From contig CAXBCF010000002.1 of assembly GCA_963973975.1 (NCBI GenBank), positions 133,402-197,401 of the forward strand: a DNA stretch of 64,000 nt, written 5' to 3'. Numbering within the stretch: the stretch's first letter is position 1; each line of letters starts with the position of its first letter. The stretch comes from UBA1494_A sp963973975. Its GTDB lineage: Bacteria > Bacteroidota > Bacteroidia > Flavobacteriales_E > Vicingaceae. Below, piece after piece: positions 42,792-51,439 of the stretch. A program made the position numbers and the translations under genes. The notes beneath the pieces are model-generated. The model did no database searches and was not told the origin of the DNA. It was given only the letters and a program-made list of their open reading frames with translations.

Positions 42792-42896
42792 GGAACGCAG
42801 ATGACGCTGATTTTTATGATAAATTGGATTTAATATTTGATTATCTGCCTAATCTGCGCGGTGTGCTGAGCTTTGTCGAAGCATCATCCGTGTTCC
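42792..42896. repeat. Interspersed inverted repeat of the CGCAGAT...ATCTGCG type
   Basis: GGAACGCAGATGA (42792-42804) pairs imperfectly with TCATCCGTGTTCC (42884-42896); inside it CGCAGATGACGCTGAT pairs with ATCTGCCTAATCTGCG with three mismatches. This resembles intergenic elements I recall being widespread in Bacteroidota. A GTCGA-type fragment (42866-42884, CTGAGCTTTGTCGAAGC) is nested in its right arm. No protein is encoded. Confidence 0.5.
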
Positions 42897-42930
42897 ATTT
42901 TTTTTGAAAGCAGCTTCTTTTAGTATCAAA

Positions 42931-42959
42931 AAAAAGACCCGCAAAATGCAGGTCTTTTT
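42931..42959 (-). terminator. Terminator after secG
   Basis: AAAAAGACC (42931-42939) pairs with GGTCTTTTT (42951-42959) with an inner GCA/TGC pairing. It lies 24 bp past the secG stop on the minus strand and ends the miaB-to-secG operon. Confidence 0.9.
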
Positions 42960-42982
42960 AAAACTATTTTTTTGAATTTTAC

Positions 42983-43357
42983 TTAATCCTCATCACCAGC
43001 AGGTAAAGCATCATTAGTGCCTTCTTCAGCTTCGTTTCCCATTGGAACACCTTCTTGCAACATTGGTGCTTGACTTTGTGGAATAACTTGATTTGCTTGA
43101 TCAACTAATTCAGACTCATTTGCCACAACTTCAGCAGGACCTCCAATTAATGAAGATGAAATTACACTCAAAATTAAAAGAGCAATTCCTAAAGACCAAG
43201 TTGCTTTTTCAAGAAAGTCAGTAGTTTTTCTTACACCCATCACTTGATTGGAAGATGAGAAGTTCGATGCCAAACCACCTTTTGGGTTTTGAACTAAAAT
43301 TACAAGTGCCAATAAGATGGCTACTATGAAAATTAAAACGGATACTAAAATGAACAT
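42983..43357 (-). CDS. secG: Preprotein translocase subunit SecG
   Basis: A 124-residue inner-membrane subunit that assists SecYE export. Two membrane segments are at about 2-22 and 54-72, with the conserved VLVQNPKGGLASNF linker between them. The remaining tail is an unusually acidic, low-complexity extension (NEAEEGTNDALPAGDED), as often seen in this phylum. It is the last gene of the operon and 2 bp after the TPR-like gene. Confidence 0.9.
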   Translation of the reverse strand: MFILVSVLIFIVAILLALVILVQNPKGGLASNFSSSNQVMGVRKTTDFLEKATWSLGIALLILSVISSSLIGGPAEVVANESELVDQANQVIPQSQAPMLQEGVPMGNEAEEGTNDALPAGDED

Positions 43358-43359
43358 GA

Positions 43360-44265
43360 TTATAAAGTATTTAATTTATTTTGAATTGCTATAATTCGGC
43401 CTGCAAAATAACTGCTTTTTTCGGGATATTTCAACTGTAATTTTTTATATGCATTTAATGCTTTCTCAAAATGCGCTTGATCCTCATAAATTTTGGCCAA
43501 AGTCTCTGTTATTAAGTCATCATTTTCTTGAACACTCAAGCGAGCCATTTTTGCAGCTGAATAAAATTCATGCCTTACTGGTAATGAATTATTTTCATGA
43601 AAATCAGTGTCTTGTTCGTAAAAGTCATCCCATTCATCCTCTTCTTCCTCCTGCGTTCCTTCTATTTTATAATGACTCAGCCAATCTGAAAAACTGTGCG
43701 TTTCATTTTCATTAAAATCATTTTTAATTGGCTTTGGTTGCTCAATTTTTTGCTCTTGAGTTTTTTGCTTTTTGGGCATTAAACTGTCAATTTCTGGAAT
43801 TTCATCATCCACCTCCAACAAAATTGAACTATTGATGGCACCACTTAAAATTTGTTTTTCTAATTGCGCATCATCAGATGCAACTTTTGACTCTTTCTTT
43901 GTAGAATCAGTTTCTTGCTCATCTTGAAATTCATGATATTCTTTAGAAACCTCTTTTTCTACTTTTTCCTCTTTAATTGCGCTTGTATTTTCCTCTGAAG
44001 TAGTTATTTTCTTTTCAGGTTTACTTTCTTCAATAACAAGTGAATGAAGTGCTTTTCGATCAATAGCATAGGCTGCTGACAATTTTAGTTGTCTTTCAAA
44101 CCCCAAATTATCGGTGTTTTGATAAACTTTACTCAACAAAAAATGCCCCGTTTGAAAGTAGGGAAAAGCCTGATTGAGCTCCGAAATTCCTGAAAGTTCG
44201 GATTGACCGAGTTTCTTAGGTTTTTCAAGATAGTCTAAAAAGTCACTTTTCCTCATTTCTACCAA
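43360..44265 (-). CDS. TPR-like protein of the lptE-secG operon
   Basis: A 301-residue cytoplasmic protein. The N-terminal region (LSGISELNQAFPYFQTGHFL) and the C-terminal pair of helices (ALNAYKKLQLKYPEKSSYF) look like tetratricopeptide repeats; between them lies a charged, probably disordered segment (about 80-215) rich in E, K and S. The frame can start at 44265 (MVEMRKSDFL) or 44256 (MRKSDFL); both overlap or abut lptE. Its function is unknown. Its conserved place between lptE and secG in flavobacteria suggests an envelope or translation-linked job. Confidence 0.7.
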   Translation of the reverse strand: MVEMRKSDFLDYLEKPKKLGQSELSGISELNQAFPYFQTGHFLLSKVYQNTDNLGFERQLKLSAAYAIDRKALHSLVIEESKPEKKITTSEENTSAIKEEKVEKEVSKEYHEFQDEQETDSTKKESKVASDDAQLEKQILSGAINSSILLEVDDEIPEIDSLMPKKQKTQEQKIEQPKPIKNDFNENETHSFSDWLSHYKIEGTQEEEEDEWDDFYEQDTDFHENNSLPVRHEFYSAAKMARLSVQENDDLITETLAKIYEDQAHFEKALNAYKKLQLKYPEKSSYFAGRIIAIQNKLNTL

Positions 44266-44768
44266 TTGGTTACGGCTTTATTAAAAATATCTTGTGTCAA
44301 CTGATCATTCAAACTTTGAAGTATCTCAACTTCTACTGAACTTAAATCCTTTGAAGTTTCAAAATCTTCGAACCTTGAAAAGGTGCTTTCAAAACTTTGT
44401 GTTTCATCTTTATTATTGGTAAACTTAACTTTTACACCCATCGTTACACGTGTAATTGCCGCCGCTTCAGTTCCTTGAATTGCCGCGGGGCCTGAGTTGT
44501 AAGATGTAATTTCTCCTTCAAACTCTAAATCGCCGTCCTCAGTGACAAGTGTTAAGTTGGTCTGAGATAAAAAAATGTCTTTCATTGCTTCAGTAAATAA
44601 CTGACTTGCGTTTGGTGGAGCTAGTGGAGCTTTTCCTTCAAAGAAAGCAACTGATACCGTTTTTACATCAGGTGAAATAGATGCTCCTGTAAATGAATAA
44701 GATGCAGAACAATTCCAATACATTAAACTGCTCAAAGCAAAAACAAAAAGGTAAATTAATTTTTTCAT
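44259..44768 (-). CDS. lptE: LptE-family LPS assembly lipoprotein
   Basis: LptE works with LptD to insert lipopolysaccharide in the outer membrane. The 169-residue protein has a signal sequence (MKKLIYLFVFALSSLMYWNC) ending in Cys20 with an atypical lipobox (YWNC). The mature part shows the family look: GASISPDVKTVSVAFFEGKA near 28-47 and an extended beta-rich region with GDLEFEGEITSYNSGP near 98-113. It overlaps the upstream sigma-54 regulator gene by one base and the downstream gene by 7 bp, so it belongs to the same operon. Confidence 0.82.
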   Translation of the reverse strand: MKKLIYLFVFALSSLMYWNCSASYSFTGASISPDVKTVSVAFFEGKAPLAPPNASQLFTEAMKDIFLSQTNLTLVTEDGDLEFEGEITSYNSGPAAIQGTEAAAITRVTMGVKVKFTNNKDETQSFESTFSRFEDFETSKDLSSVEVEILQSLNDQLTQDIFNKAVTNW

Positions 44769-46069
44769 TACAATTCTAATTGGTATTCTTTAATTTTTCG
44801 ATAGAGTGTACGTTCTGAAATTCCTAAATCAGATGCAGCATTTTTTCTTTTTCCTTGATGCTTATCTAAGGCTTTTTCAATTAATTTTTTCTCAAAATCA
44901 GCAATGCACAAGCTTTCATCTTCCTCTTGAATTTCTTGAAACTCCTCTTTTTCTTCATCTTCTATCTGAATTTCATCTGAAGATTTAGCGTTATTTTCTT
45001 GATAGGAACTTTCTCGATATTCTTTCTGATCGGATTTAACAGGGTTGAATTGTTCAAGCTGTAGCCGACTTTCTAAGCGCTCTTGTTGATTCGATTCTCC
45101 ATACAAACGTTGGTAAGCTTTTCTACTAGTTTCATCTTCAACATCACCCTTAGACTCCAATACTTGAAAAACAATTTTTTTCAAATCGGTCACATCCTTT
45201 TTTAAATCAAAAAGAATTTTATAAAGTATTTCTCTTTCAGAAAGGCCTTCTTTTGTGTTTTGATAAATAATTGGAAGCGATGTTTCGCTGTTTTCAGGTA
45301 AGTAATTCAGTAAGATATCAGCATTTATTTCTTTGCTTGATTCAATAACTGAAATTTGCTCCGTCACGTTTTTTAACTGTCGAACGTTTCCTGGCCAACG
45401 GTACTTCAATAAAAGTTCTTTAGCATCAGGACTTAAACGCAGGGGTGGCATTTTGTACTTATCGGCAAAATCGACAGAAAATTTTCTGAAAAGTAAATAG
45501 ATGTCCTCTTTGCGATCTCTAAGCGGTGGCACTTCAATTGGCACTGTACTTAAACGGTAAAATAAATCTTCTCTAAATTTATTTTGTTTAATGGCTTCAG
45601 GAAGTTGAACATTTGATGCAGCTACAATTCTTACATTCGTTTTTTGAACTTTGGAACTACCAACCTTCATAAACTCACCGCTTTCAAGTACTCTTAGCAA
45701 CCTCACTTGCGTTTGCAGTGGAAGTTCTGCTACTTCATCTAAAAAAATGGTTCCTCCATCGGCCACTTCAAAATAACCCTTGCGACTTTCATTGGCACCT
45801 GTAAATGAGCCTTTTTCGTGTCCAAAAAGTTCAGAATCAATTGTTCCTTCGGGAATTGCCCCACAGTTTACAGCAATGTATTTATTGTGTTTTCTTGCGC
45901 TCAAATGGTGAATTATTTGAGGCATCACTTCTTTTCCCGATCCACTTTCTCCTGAAATTAAAACTGATAAATCAGTTGGTGCAACTTGAATAGCAATATT
46001 AATTGCCCGATTTAATTGCTCGGAATGACCAATGATTCCAAATCGTTGTTTTATTTGATCGATACTCAT
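44768..46069 (-). CDS. Sigma-54-dependent transcriptional activator (no receiver domain)
   Basis: The 433-residue protein starts directly with the AAA+ domain: Walker A GESGSGKE (40-47), the sigma-54 contact loop as GSFTGA (87-92, GAFTGA in most homologues) and Walker B GGTIFLDEVAEL near 108-119. A long charged linker (about 300-390) and a C-terminal Fis-type helix-turn-helix (KNAASDLGISERTLYRKIKE) follow. There is no N-terminal receiver or sensor domain, so control is not obvious from the sequence. It overlaps miaB (ATGA, 46066-46069) and lptE. It would activate RpoN promoters; targets are unknown. Confidence 0.9.
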   Translation of the reverse strand: MSIDQIKQRFGIIGHSEQLNRAINIAIQVAPTDLSVLISGESGSGKEVMPQIIHHLSARKHNKYIAVNCGAIPEGTIDSELFGHEKGSFTGANESRKGYFEVADGGTIFLDEVAELPLQTQVRLLRVLESGEFMKVGSSKVQKTNVRIVAASNVQLPEAIKQNKFREDLFYRLSTVPIEVPPLRDRKEDIYLLFRKFSVDFADKYKMPPLRLSPDAKELLLKYRWPGNVRQLKNVTEQISVIESSKEINADILLNYLPENSETSLPIIYQNTKEGLSEREILYKILFDLKKDVTDLKKIVFQVLESKGDVEDETSRKAYQRLYGESNQQERLESRLQLEQFNPVKSDQKEYRESSYQENNAKSSDEIQIEDEEKEEFQEIQEEDESLCIADFEKKLIEKALDKHQGKRKNAASDLGISERTLYRKIKEYQLEL

Positions 46070-47514
46070 GCGATTGCTTCTCCTTTTAATGTTGCAGAAG
46101 TGCAGTCAAGAACTTTTACCATAACATAATCTCCTGGTTTGTAATTCTCTTTTGGAAAAACCACTACTGAATTATGTGTATTCCTTCCATAAAGTTCATC
46201 TTTTGATTTTTTGGATGTTCCTTCAACTAGAACTTCATAGGTTTTTCCAATGTCTTTTTTGAGTTGCTCATGCGAATGGATTTGCTGCAAAGCAATAATC
46301 TCAGCTAACCTTCTTTGTTTTGTCTCTTCAGGAATGTCGTCTTCATATTTCCTCTGAGCCAATGTATTTGGTCGTTCAGAATATTTAAACATGTAAGAAA
46401 AATGATACTTCACTTCTTCCATCAAGCTCAATGTATCCTGATGTTCTTCTTCTGTTTCACTGCAAAATCCGGCTATAATATCTGCCGAAACTGCACAATC
46501 GGGAATAATTCTTTTGATTGCAGCAATTCTGTTTAAATACCATTCTCTTGTATAGCCTCTGTTCATTAGTTCCAACACCCTGCTATTTCCAGATTGAAAT
46601 GGAAGGTGAATGTAGTTGCAGATATTATCGTATTTCGCCATCACATGTAGCACATCGTCTGTCATGTCTTTTGGGTGAGAAGTGGAAAAACGAATGCGAA
46701 CATTTGAATCAACTTTTGCAACCATTTCCATCAATTGAGCAAAACTGACACTTGAAGCTTTTTCTTCTTCCGTTAAGTTTTCATATTCTTTTTTCAATCC
46801 GCCACCATACCATAAATAGGAATCCACATTTTGACCCAATAAAGTAATTTCTTTATACCCTCTTTCTGCTAATTCCTTAACTTCTTCAACAATCGTTTGC
46901 GGGTCGCGGCTTCTTTCTCTTCCTCTTGTAAATGGAACAACACAAAAAGTACACATGTTATCGCAGCCCCTGGTAATTGATACAAAAGCGGTGACACCAT
47001 TTCCTCCTAGTCGAACAGGATTAATATCGCCATAAGTCTCTTCTTTCGATAAAATAACGTTTACTGCTTTTCTACCACCATCCACTTCTCCAACTAAGTT
47101 AGGAATGTCTCTATATGCATCTGGACCAACAACTAAGTCAACTAATTTTTCTTCATCTAGCAATTTAGATTTAAGACGCTCTGCCATACAACCTAAAACA
47201 CCAATAATTAATTCAGGCTTATTTTTCTTGATTTGATTGAAATTGCTCAAGCGCTTTCTAACTGTTTGCTCCGCTTTTTCTCTGATAGAACAGGTGTTTA
47301 CAAAAATCATGTCCGCTTCATGCAAATTGGTAGTAATCTGATACCCATCCTTTTTTAAAATTGAAGCAACAATTTCACTGTCAGAAAAATTCATTTGACA
47401 GCCGTAACTTTCAATGTATGCTTTTCTTGAATTATTATTTACAACAGGAGTTAAATCTTCAATAGCTTGTCCCTGCTTACTTTCGTCAATCGTTTTTATT
47501 TCAGTTTCAATCAT
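46066..47514 (-). CDS. miaB: tRNA-2-methylthio-N6-dimethylallyladenosine synthase
   Basis: Adds the 2-methylthio group to i6A37 in tRNAs reading UNN codons. The 482-residue radical-SAM methylthiotransferase has the N-terminal MTTase domain (YIESYGCQMNFSDSEI, first of three conserved Cys), the radical-SAM motif CDNMCTFCVVPFTRGRERSR (CxxxCxxC) near 181-200, and the C-terminal TRAM domain. Start at 47514 is the first ATG of a long frame. It is the first gene of the miaB-sigma54 regulator-lptE-TPR-secG operon and has an upstream promoter. Confidence 0.96.
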   Translation of the reverse strand: MIETEIKTIDESKQGQAIEDLTPVVNNNSRKAYIESYGCQMNFSDSEIVASILKKDGYQITTNLHEADMIFVNTCSIREKAEQTVRKRLSNFNQIKKNKPELIIGVLGCMAERLKSKLLDEEKLVDLVVGPDAYRDIPNLVGEVDGGRKAVNVILSKEETYGDINPVRLGGNGVTAFVSITRGCDNMCTFCVVPFTRGRERSRDPQTIVEEVKELAERGYKEITLLGQNVDSYLWYGGGLKKEYENLTEEEKASSVSFAQLMEMVAKVDSNVRIRFSTSHPKDMTDDVLHVMAKYDNICNYIHLPFQSGNSRVLELMNRGYTREWYLNRIAAIKRIIPDCAVSADIIAGFCSETEEEHQDTLSLMEEVKYHFSYMFKYSERPNTLAQRKYEDDIPEETKQRRLAEIIALQQIHSHEQLKKDIGKTYEVLVEGTSKKSKDELYGRNTHNSVVVFPKENYKPGDYVMVKVLDCTSATLKGEAIA

Positions 47515-47539
47515 TCTTTAGTATATATGATATGAGGCA

Positions 47540-47571
47540 CAAAATTACCCAAAATTAAACTTTGATGACAA
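47540..47571 (-). promoter_or_regulatory. Promoter of the miaB operon
   Basis: On the minus strand TAATTTTG (47547 down to 47540) matches the -7 consensus, and TTG (47571-47569) lies 21 bp upstream. The remaining gap to topA (47572-47842) is AT-rich with no feature I recognise. Confidence 0.6.
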
Positions 47572-47842
47572 AATGGCATAGTTAGATTTTAAAATTTGAA
47601 TAACAGGTTAAAATATTTTTTATTAGCTTGTTTTTGAGTCTTAAAACGGAACCGTATTCTTGATGCAAGAAATTCGATATCAGGTAATTAAATTTAGTGG
47701 ATTTGAAATGAGGCTATAAAAGCAGCTACTTTCTTTTACAGTGTTTTCAAGAAATATAAAATCGATTGTTTGAACACTTAATAATTAATCATTTTATTTG
47801 CCCCTTCGAAACTGAACGTTAAAAAAGAAAGGAAATTTGAGT

Positions 47843-50167
47843 ATGTCAAAAAATTTAGTAATCGTTGAGTCACCCGCCAAAGCCAAAACCATAGAAGGTT
47901 TCTTGGGAAAAGGGTTTACTGTAAAATCCAGTTTTGGACACATTAGAGATTTGCCTGGAAAGAACATTTCCATCGATATAGAAAATGGATTTAAGCCAAA
48001 TTACGTTATTTCTGATGATAAGAAGAAGGTAGTTGCAGAATTGAAAAAATTGGCAAAGGATTCTGATATGGTTTGGTTGGCAACGGATGAGGACCGTGAG
48101 GGAGAGGCAATATCCTGGCACTTACAAGAAGCCTTGAGCTTAAAGAAAGAAGCAACTAAAAGAATCGTTTTTTCTGAAATCACCAAAGAAGCAATCACTC
48201 GTGCAATTGAAAATCCAAGAACAGTAAATCAAAACCTTGTTGATGCTCAGCAAGCTAGAAGAATTTTAGACCGTTTGGTAGGGTATGAATTGTCACCTGT
48301 GCTTTGGAAGAAAGTAAAACCTTCACTATCTGCAGGAAGAGTACAATCAGTTACTGTTCGATTAATCGTAGAACGCGAAAGAGAAATTCAGTCATTTGAT
48401 TCAAAAGACTATTATAAGGTAGTGGGTTCCTTTATTTCTAAAGAAGGAAAATCATTCAGAGCCGATGTTAGTAGTCGTTTTGAAGATGAGAAAACTGCCA
48501 TGAAGTTCATGGAAGAATGTAAAGGCTCCGATTTCACTGTTAAGAATTTAGTTAAAAAACCTGCAACCAAATCACCAGCAGGGCCATTTACAACTTCTAC
48601 ACTTCAACAAGAAGCGAGTAGGAAATTGGGTTTTTCTGTTGCTCAAACCATGTTAGTTGCTCAAAAACTCTACGAAGCTGGTAAGATTACTTACATGAGA
48701 ACTGATTCCGTGAATTTATCGGATACCGCATTAAAAGGAGCTGCTAGTTTTATCAATAAAGAGTTTGGTAAAGAGTACTCTAAAACTAGAAAATTTGCTA
48801 CCAAATCCAAAGGAGCACAAGAAGCGCATGAGGCAATTAGACCGACAAATTTGAGTGTTGCAACAATTTCAGGTGATGGAAGAGAAAGTCGTTTATACGA
48901 GTTGATTTGGAAAAGAACTATTGCATCTCAAATGGCAGAAGCGAAAATTGAGCGAACTACAGCGACAATTGATGTTTCAAAATCTAGCACAAATTTTACT
49001 GCAAAAGGTGAAGTACTTCAATTTGATGGATTTTTAAAAGTCTACATCGAAGGTACCGACGACGAGAGTAGTGAAGAGGAAAGCGGAATGTTACCACCTT
49101 TGAAAGAAGGTGAAAAATTAGAACACAAAGAAATTACAGCAACTCAAAAATTTACTCAGCATCCTGCAAGGTATCAAGAAGCGAGTTTGGTAAAAAAATT
49201 AGAAGAACTCGGCATTGGTCGACCTTCAACATATGCTCCAACAATTTCTACCATTCAAAAGCGTGGGTATGTCATTAAAGAAGATAGAGAAGGGCATGAA
49301 AGAAATTACAACGTAATTGAATTAGTCGATCAGAAGATTAAAACAATTAAGAAAACTGAGAAAACCGGAGCAGAAAAGAATAAGTTGTTTCCAACTGATA
49401 CCGGAATTGTAGTCACTGATTTTTTGAGTGAACACTTTCAAAGCATCATGGATTACAGTTTTACAGCTGATGTAGAAAAACAATTTGATGATATTGCAGC
49501 AGGTCAATTGAAGTGGAATAAAATGATTGATACTTTTTATACTCCATTTCATAAAAATGTTGAATCTACTCTAGAAAATGCAGATCGTGCAAAAGGAGAA
49601 CGAAAATTGGGTGTAGATCCAAAATCAGGGAAACCCGTAGTTGCAAGAATAGGAAGGTATGGTGCAATGGTTCAAATTGGCGATGTAGAGGATGAGGAAA
49701 AACCTCAATTTGCTTCTCTCTTAAAAAACCAGAGCATTGAAACCATCTCTTTTGACGAAGCCATGGAGTTATTTAAGTTGCCTCGAGAAGTTGGAGAATA
49801 CGAAGATAAATTGGTAACTGCAGCTATTGGTCGTTTCGGACCCTATATAAAATGGAATAATTTATTTGTTTCTCTGAAGAAAACAGAAGGGGATGATCCA
49901 TTTACTGTTGACTTAGAGCGTTCAATTGAATTGATAAAAATCAAGCAAGAACAAGAGAAAAATAAATACATCAAAGTATTTGAAGAAGATAAGAATATTC
50001 AGGTTTTAAATGGAAGGTATGGACCATACATCAAATTTGGGAAAAAGAACATAAAGATCCCTAAGGATGTGAAGCCGGAAGATTTAACGCTTGAAGATTG
50101 TAAAAAATTAGCTGAAGCTGCTCCAGCAAAAACAAAAGGTAGAAGAACAAAAAAAACTACTAAATAA
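47843..50167 (+). CDS. topA: DNA topoisomerase I
   Basis: Relaxes negatively supercoiled DNA by cutting one strand. The start ATG at 47843 (MSKNLVIVESPAKAKTIEGF) is chosen over a TTG 6 bp upstream; 774 residues. The TOPRIM domain has IVESPAKAKTI and ATDEDREGEAISWHL, and the catalytic Tyr is in the ITYMRTDSVNLS motif near 288. The C-terminal part contains repeats with KPVVARIGRYGAMVQIGD and NGRYGPYIKFGKKN, and no Cys4 zinc fingers. It is followed by the arginase-fold gene with overlapping stop/start (ends 50167, next begins 50167). Confidence 0.96.
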   Translation: MSKNLVIVESPAKAKTIEGFLGKGFTVKSSFGHIRDLPGKNISIDIENGFKPNYVISDDKKKVVAELKKLAKDSDMVWLATDEDREGEAISWHLQEALSLKKEATKRIVFSEITKEAITRAIENPRTVNQNLVDAQQARRILDRLVGYELSPVLWKKVKPSLSAGRVQSVTVRLIVEREREIQSFDSKDYYKVVGSFISKEGKSFRADVSSRFEDEKTAMKFMEECKGSDFTVKNLVKKPATKSPAGPFTTSTLQQEASRKLGFSVAQTMLVAQKLYEAGKITYMRTDSVNLSDTALKGAASFINKEFGKEYSKTRKFATKSKGAQEAHEAIRPTNLSVATISGDGRESRLYELIWKRTIASQMAEAKIERTTATIDVSKSSTNFTAKGEVLQFDGFLKVYIEGTDDESSEEESGMLPPLKEGEKLEHKEITATQKFTQHPARYQEASLVKKLEELGIGRPSTYAPTISTIQKRGYVIKEDREGHERNYNVIELVDQKIKTIKKTEKTGAEKNKLFPTDTGIVVTDFLSEHFQSIMDYSFTADVEKQFDDIAAGQLKWNKMIDTFYTPFHKNVESTLENADRAKGERKLGVDPKSGKPVVARIGRYGAMVQIGDVEDEEKPQFASLLKNQSIETISFDEAMELFKLPREVGEYEDKLVTAAIGRFGPYIKWNNLFVSLKKTEGDDPFTVDLERSIELIKIKQEQEKNKYIKVFEEDKNIQVLNGRYGPYIKFGKKNIKIPKDVKPEDLTLEDCKKLAEAAPAKTKGRRTKKTTK

Positions 50168-51321
50168 TGAACTTGCCTGAGTACTTTCAAGCCGTTGATC
50201 TTAAGAAAATTTCTTCGGGCAAATCGTTTAGAGATAACCAGTGGTTTTCTCAGATTGATTTTAACCCTGATAACTTCAAAGATATTGACATTGCAATTTT
50301 GGATGTTTCAGAGGATAGAGGTTCTAAATTGAATAAAGGATGCAGTATTGGGGCAAATCAAGTTAGACAGTCACTTTATAAATTGTACAAAGGGGATTAC
50401 TCCATGCGGGTGGCTGATTTAGGTACCATTCCTGCCGGCAACTCTTTGACTGATACCTATTTTGCATTACAAGAAACCTTACTCTTCCTTTTTAAGAACA
50501 ACGTTATTCCTGTAGTTTTGGGCGGCAGTCGCGATTTAAGTTATGCCATTTACTTGGCTTATACTAAAATGGAGCAATTAATCAACATTGTAAGTATTGA
50601 TGCCTATTTCTCTTTAGGTGAAACAGATGATGTTGTGAACGACGAAAATTATTTGAGCAAGATTTTATTGCATCAACCCAATGCCCTTTTTAACTTTAGC
50701 AATTTAGGATACCAAACCTATTTTGTTGATCAAAAGGAATTAGGTCTTTTAGACGACTTGTTTTTCGATATCTATCGATTGGGCTTAGTAAAAGAGAACA
50801 TTAAATTGGCAGAACCAATCATTCGAAATGCTGATTTTTTAAGTTTTAGTATGAATGCAGTTGCTCAAGCGCATTCACCTGCCAATAATACAGCTTCACC
50901 TAATGGTTTTACAGCTGAACATGCTTGTCAAATGGCAAGGTATGCTGGAATGAACGAAAAACTTTCGACTTTTGGTTTATTTGACTTTAATGGAAAACAT
51001 CCTGCCGCTCATAACACTGCTGATTTAATGGCTCAAATGATTTGGTATTTTGTAGATGGCTTTTATCATCGTAAAGGAGATTTTCCTATTGCTAACAAAT
51101 CCACTTACATCAAATACAATATCAATCTAGAAAATCAAGATTTGATATTTTACAAAAGTCAAAAAACAGATCGCTGGTGGATGGAGATTCCATACCGTGC
51201 TCCAGCTTTTAAAAAGTATGAAAAACATTTAATGTTGCCTTGTAATTACGATGACTATCTAACTGCCTCAGCCAATGAAATTCCTGAGCGATGGTTTCAA
51301 ACTTTTAAGAAGTTGAAATAG
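50167..51321 (+). CDS. Arginase-fold protein lacking metal ligands (pseudo-ureohydrolase)
   Basis: A 384-residue protein with the ureohydrolase fold of arginase, agmatinase and formimidoylglutamase: GCSIGANQVRQSLYKLYKGD near 58-77, VVLGGSRDLSYA near 116-127 and VSIDAYFSLGE near 142-152. The metal-binding motifs are degenerate. Where enzymes have GGDH, this has GGSRD (119-123); DAHxD is DAYFS (145-149); SxDxD is SFSMN (226-230). Loss of most of the Mn ligands implies it is not a standard ureohydrolase. It overlaps topA and precedes porP and gldKLMN, as in related genomes, so a non-catalytic role near secretion or gliding is possible. Confidence 0.82.
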   Translation: MNLPEYFQAVDLKKISSGKSFRDNQWFSQIDFNPDNFKDIDIAILDVSEDRGSKLNKGCSIGANQVRQSLYKLYKGDYSMRVADLGTIPAGNSLTDTYFALQETLLFLFKNNVIPVVLGGSRDLSYAIYLAYTKMEQLINIVSIDAYFSLGETDDVVNDENYLSKILLHQPNALFNFSNLGYQTYFVDQKELGLLDDLFFDIYRLGLVKENIKLAEPIIRNADFLSFSMNAVAQAHSPANNTASPNGFTAEHACQMARYAGMNEKLSTFGLFDFNGKHPAAHNTADLMAQMIWYFVDGFYHRKGDFPIANKSTYIKYNINLENQDLIFYKSQKTDRWWMEIPYRAPAFKKYEKHLMLPCNYDDYLTASANEIPERWFQTFKKLK

Positions 51322-51439
51322 CTTTTTTGTTAAAAAATAACGCAAATTACTAGATTGTTCAATCTTTTAAAGAAAATTAAGTACTTTAGGCCACTGATTT
51401 TAACCAGAAATTTTTGAATTACGTTTTCAATCCCTTACT

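Noticed and set aside
42580..42982. CIRCE element upstream of groES
   Set aside because: I looked for TTAGCACTC-N9-GAGTGCTAA and found none.
48120..48198. Minus-strand frames inside topA
   Set aside because: They lie within a long, well-supported coding sequence and have no domain features.
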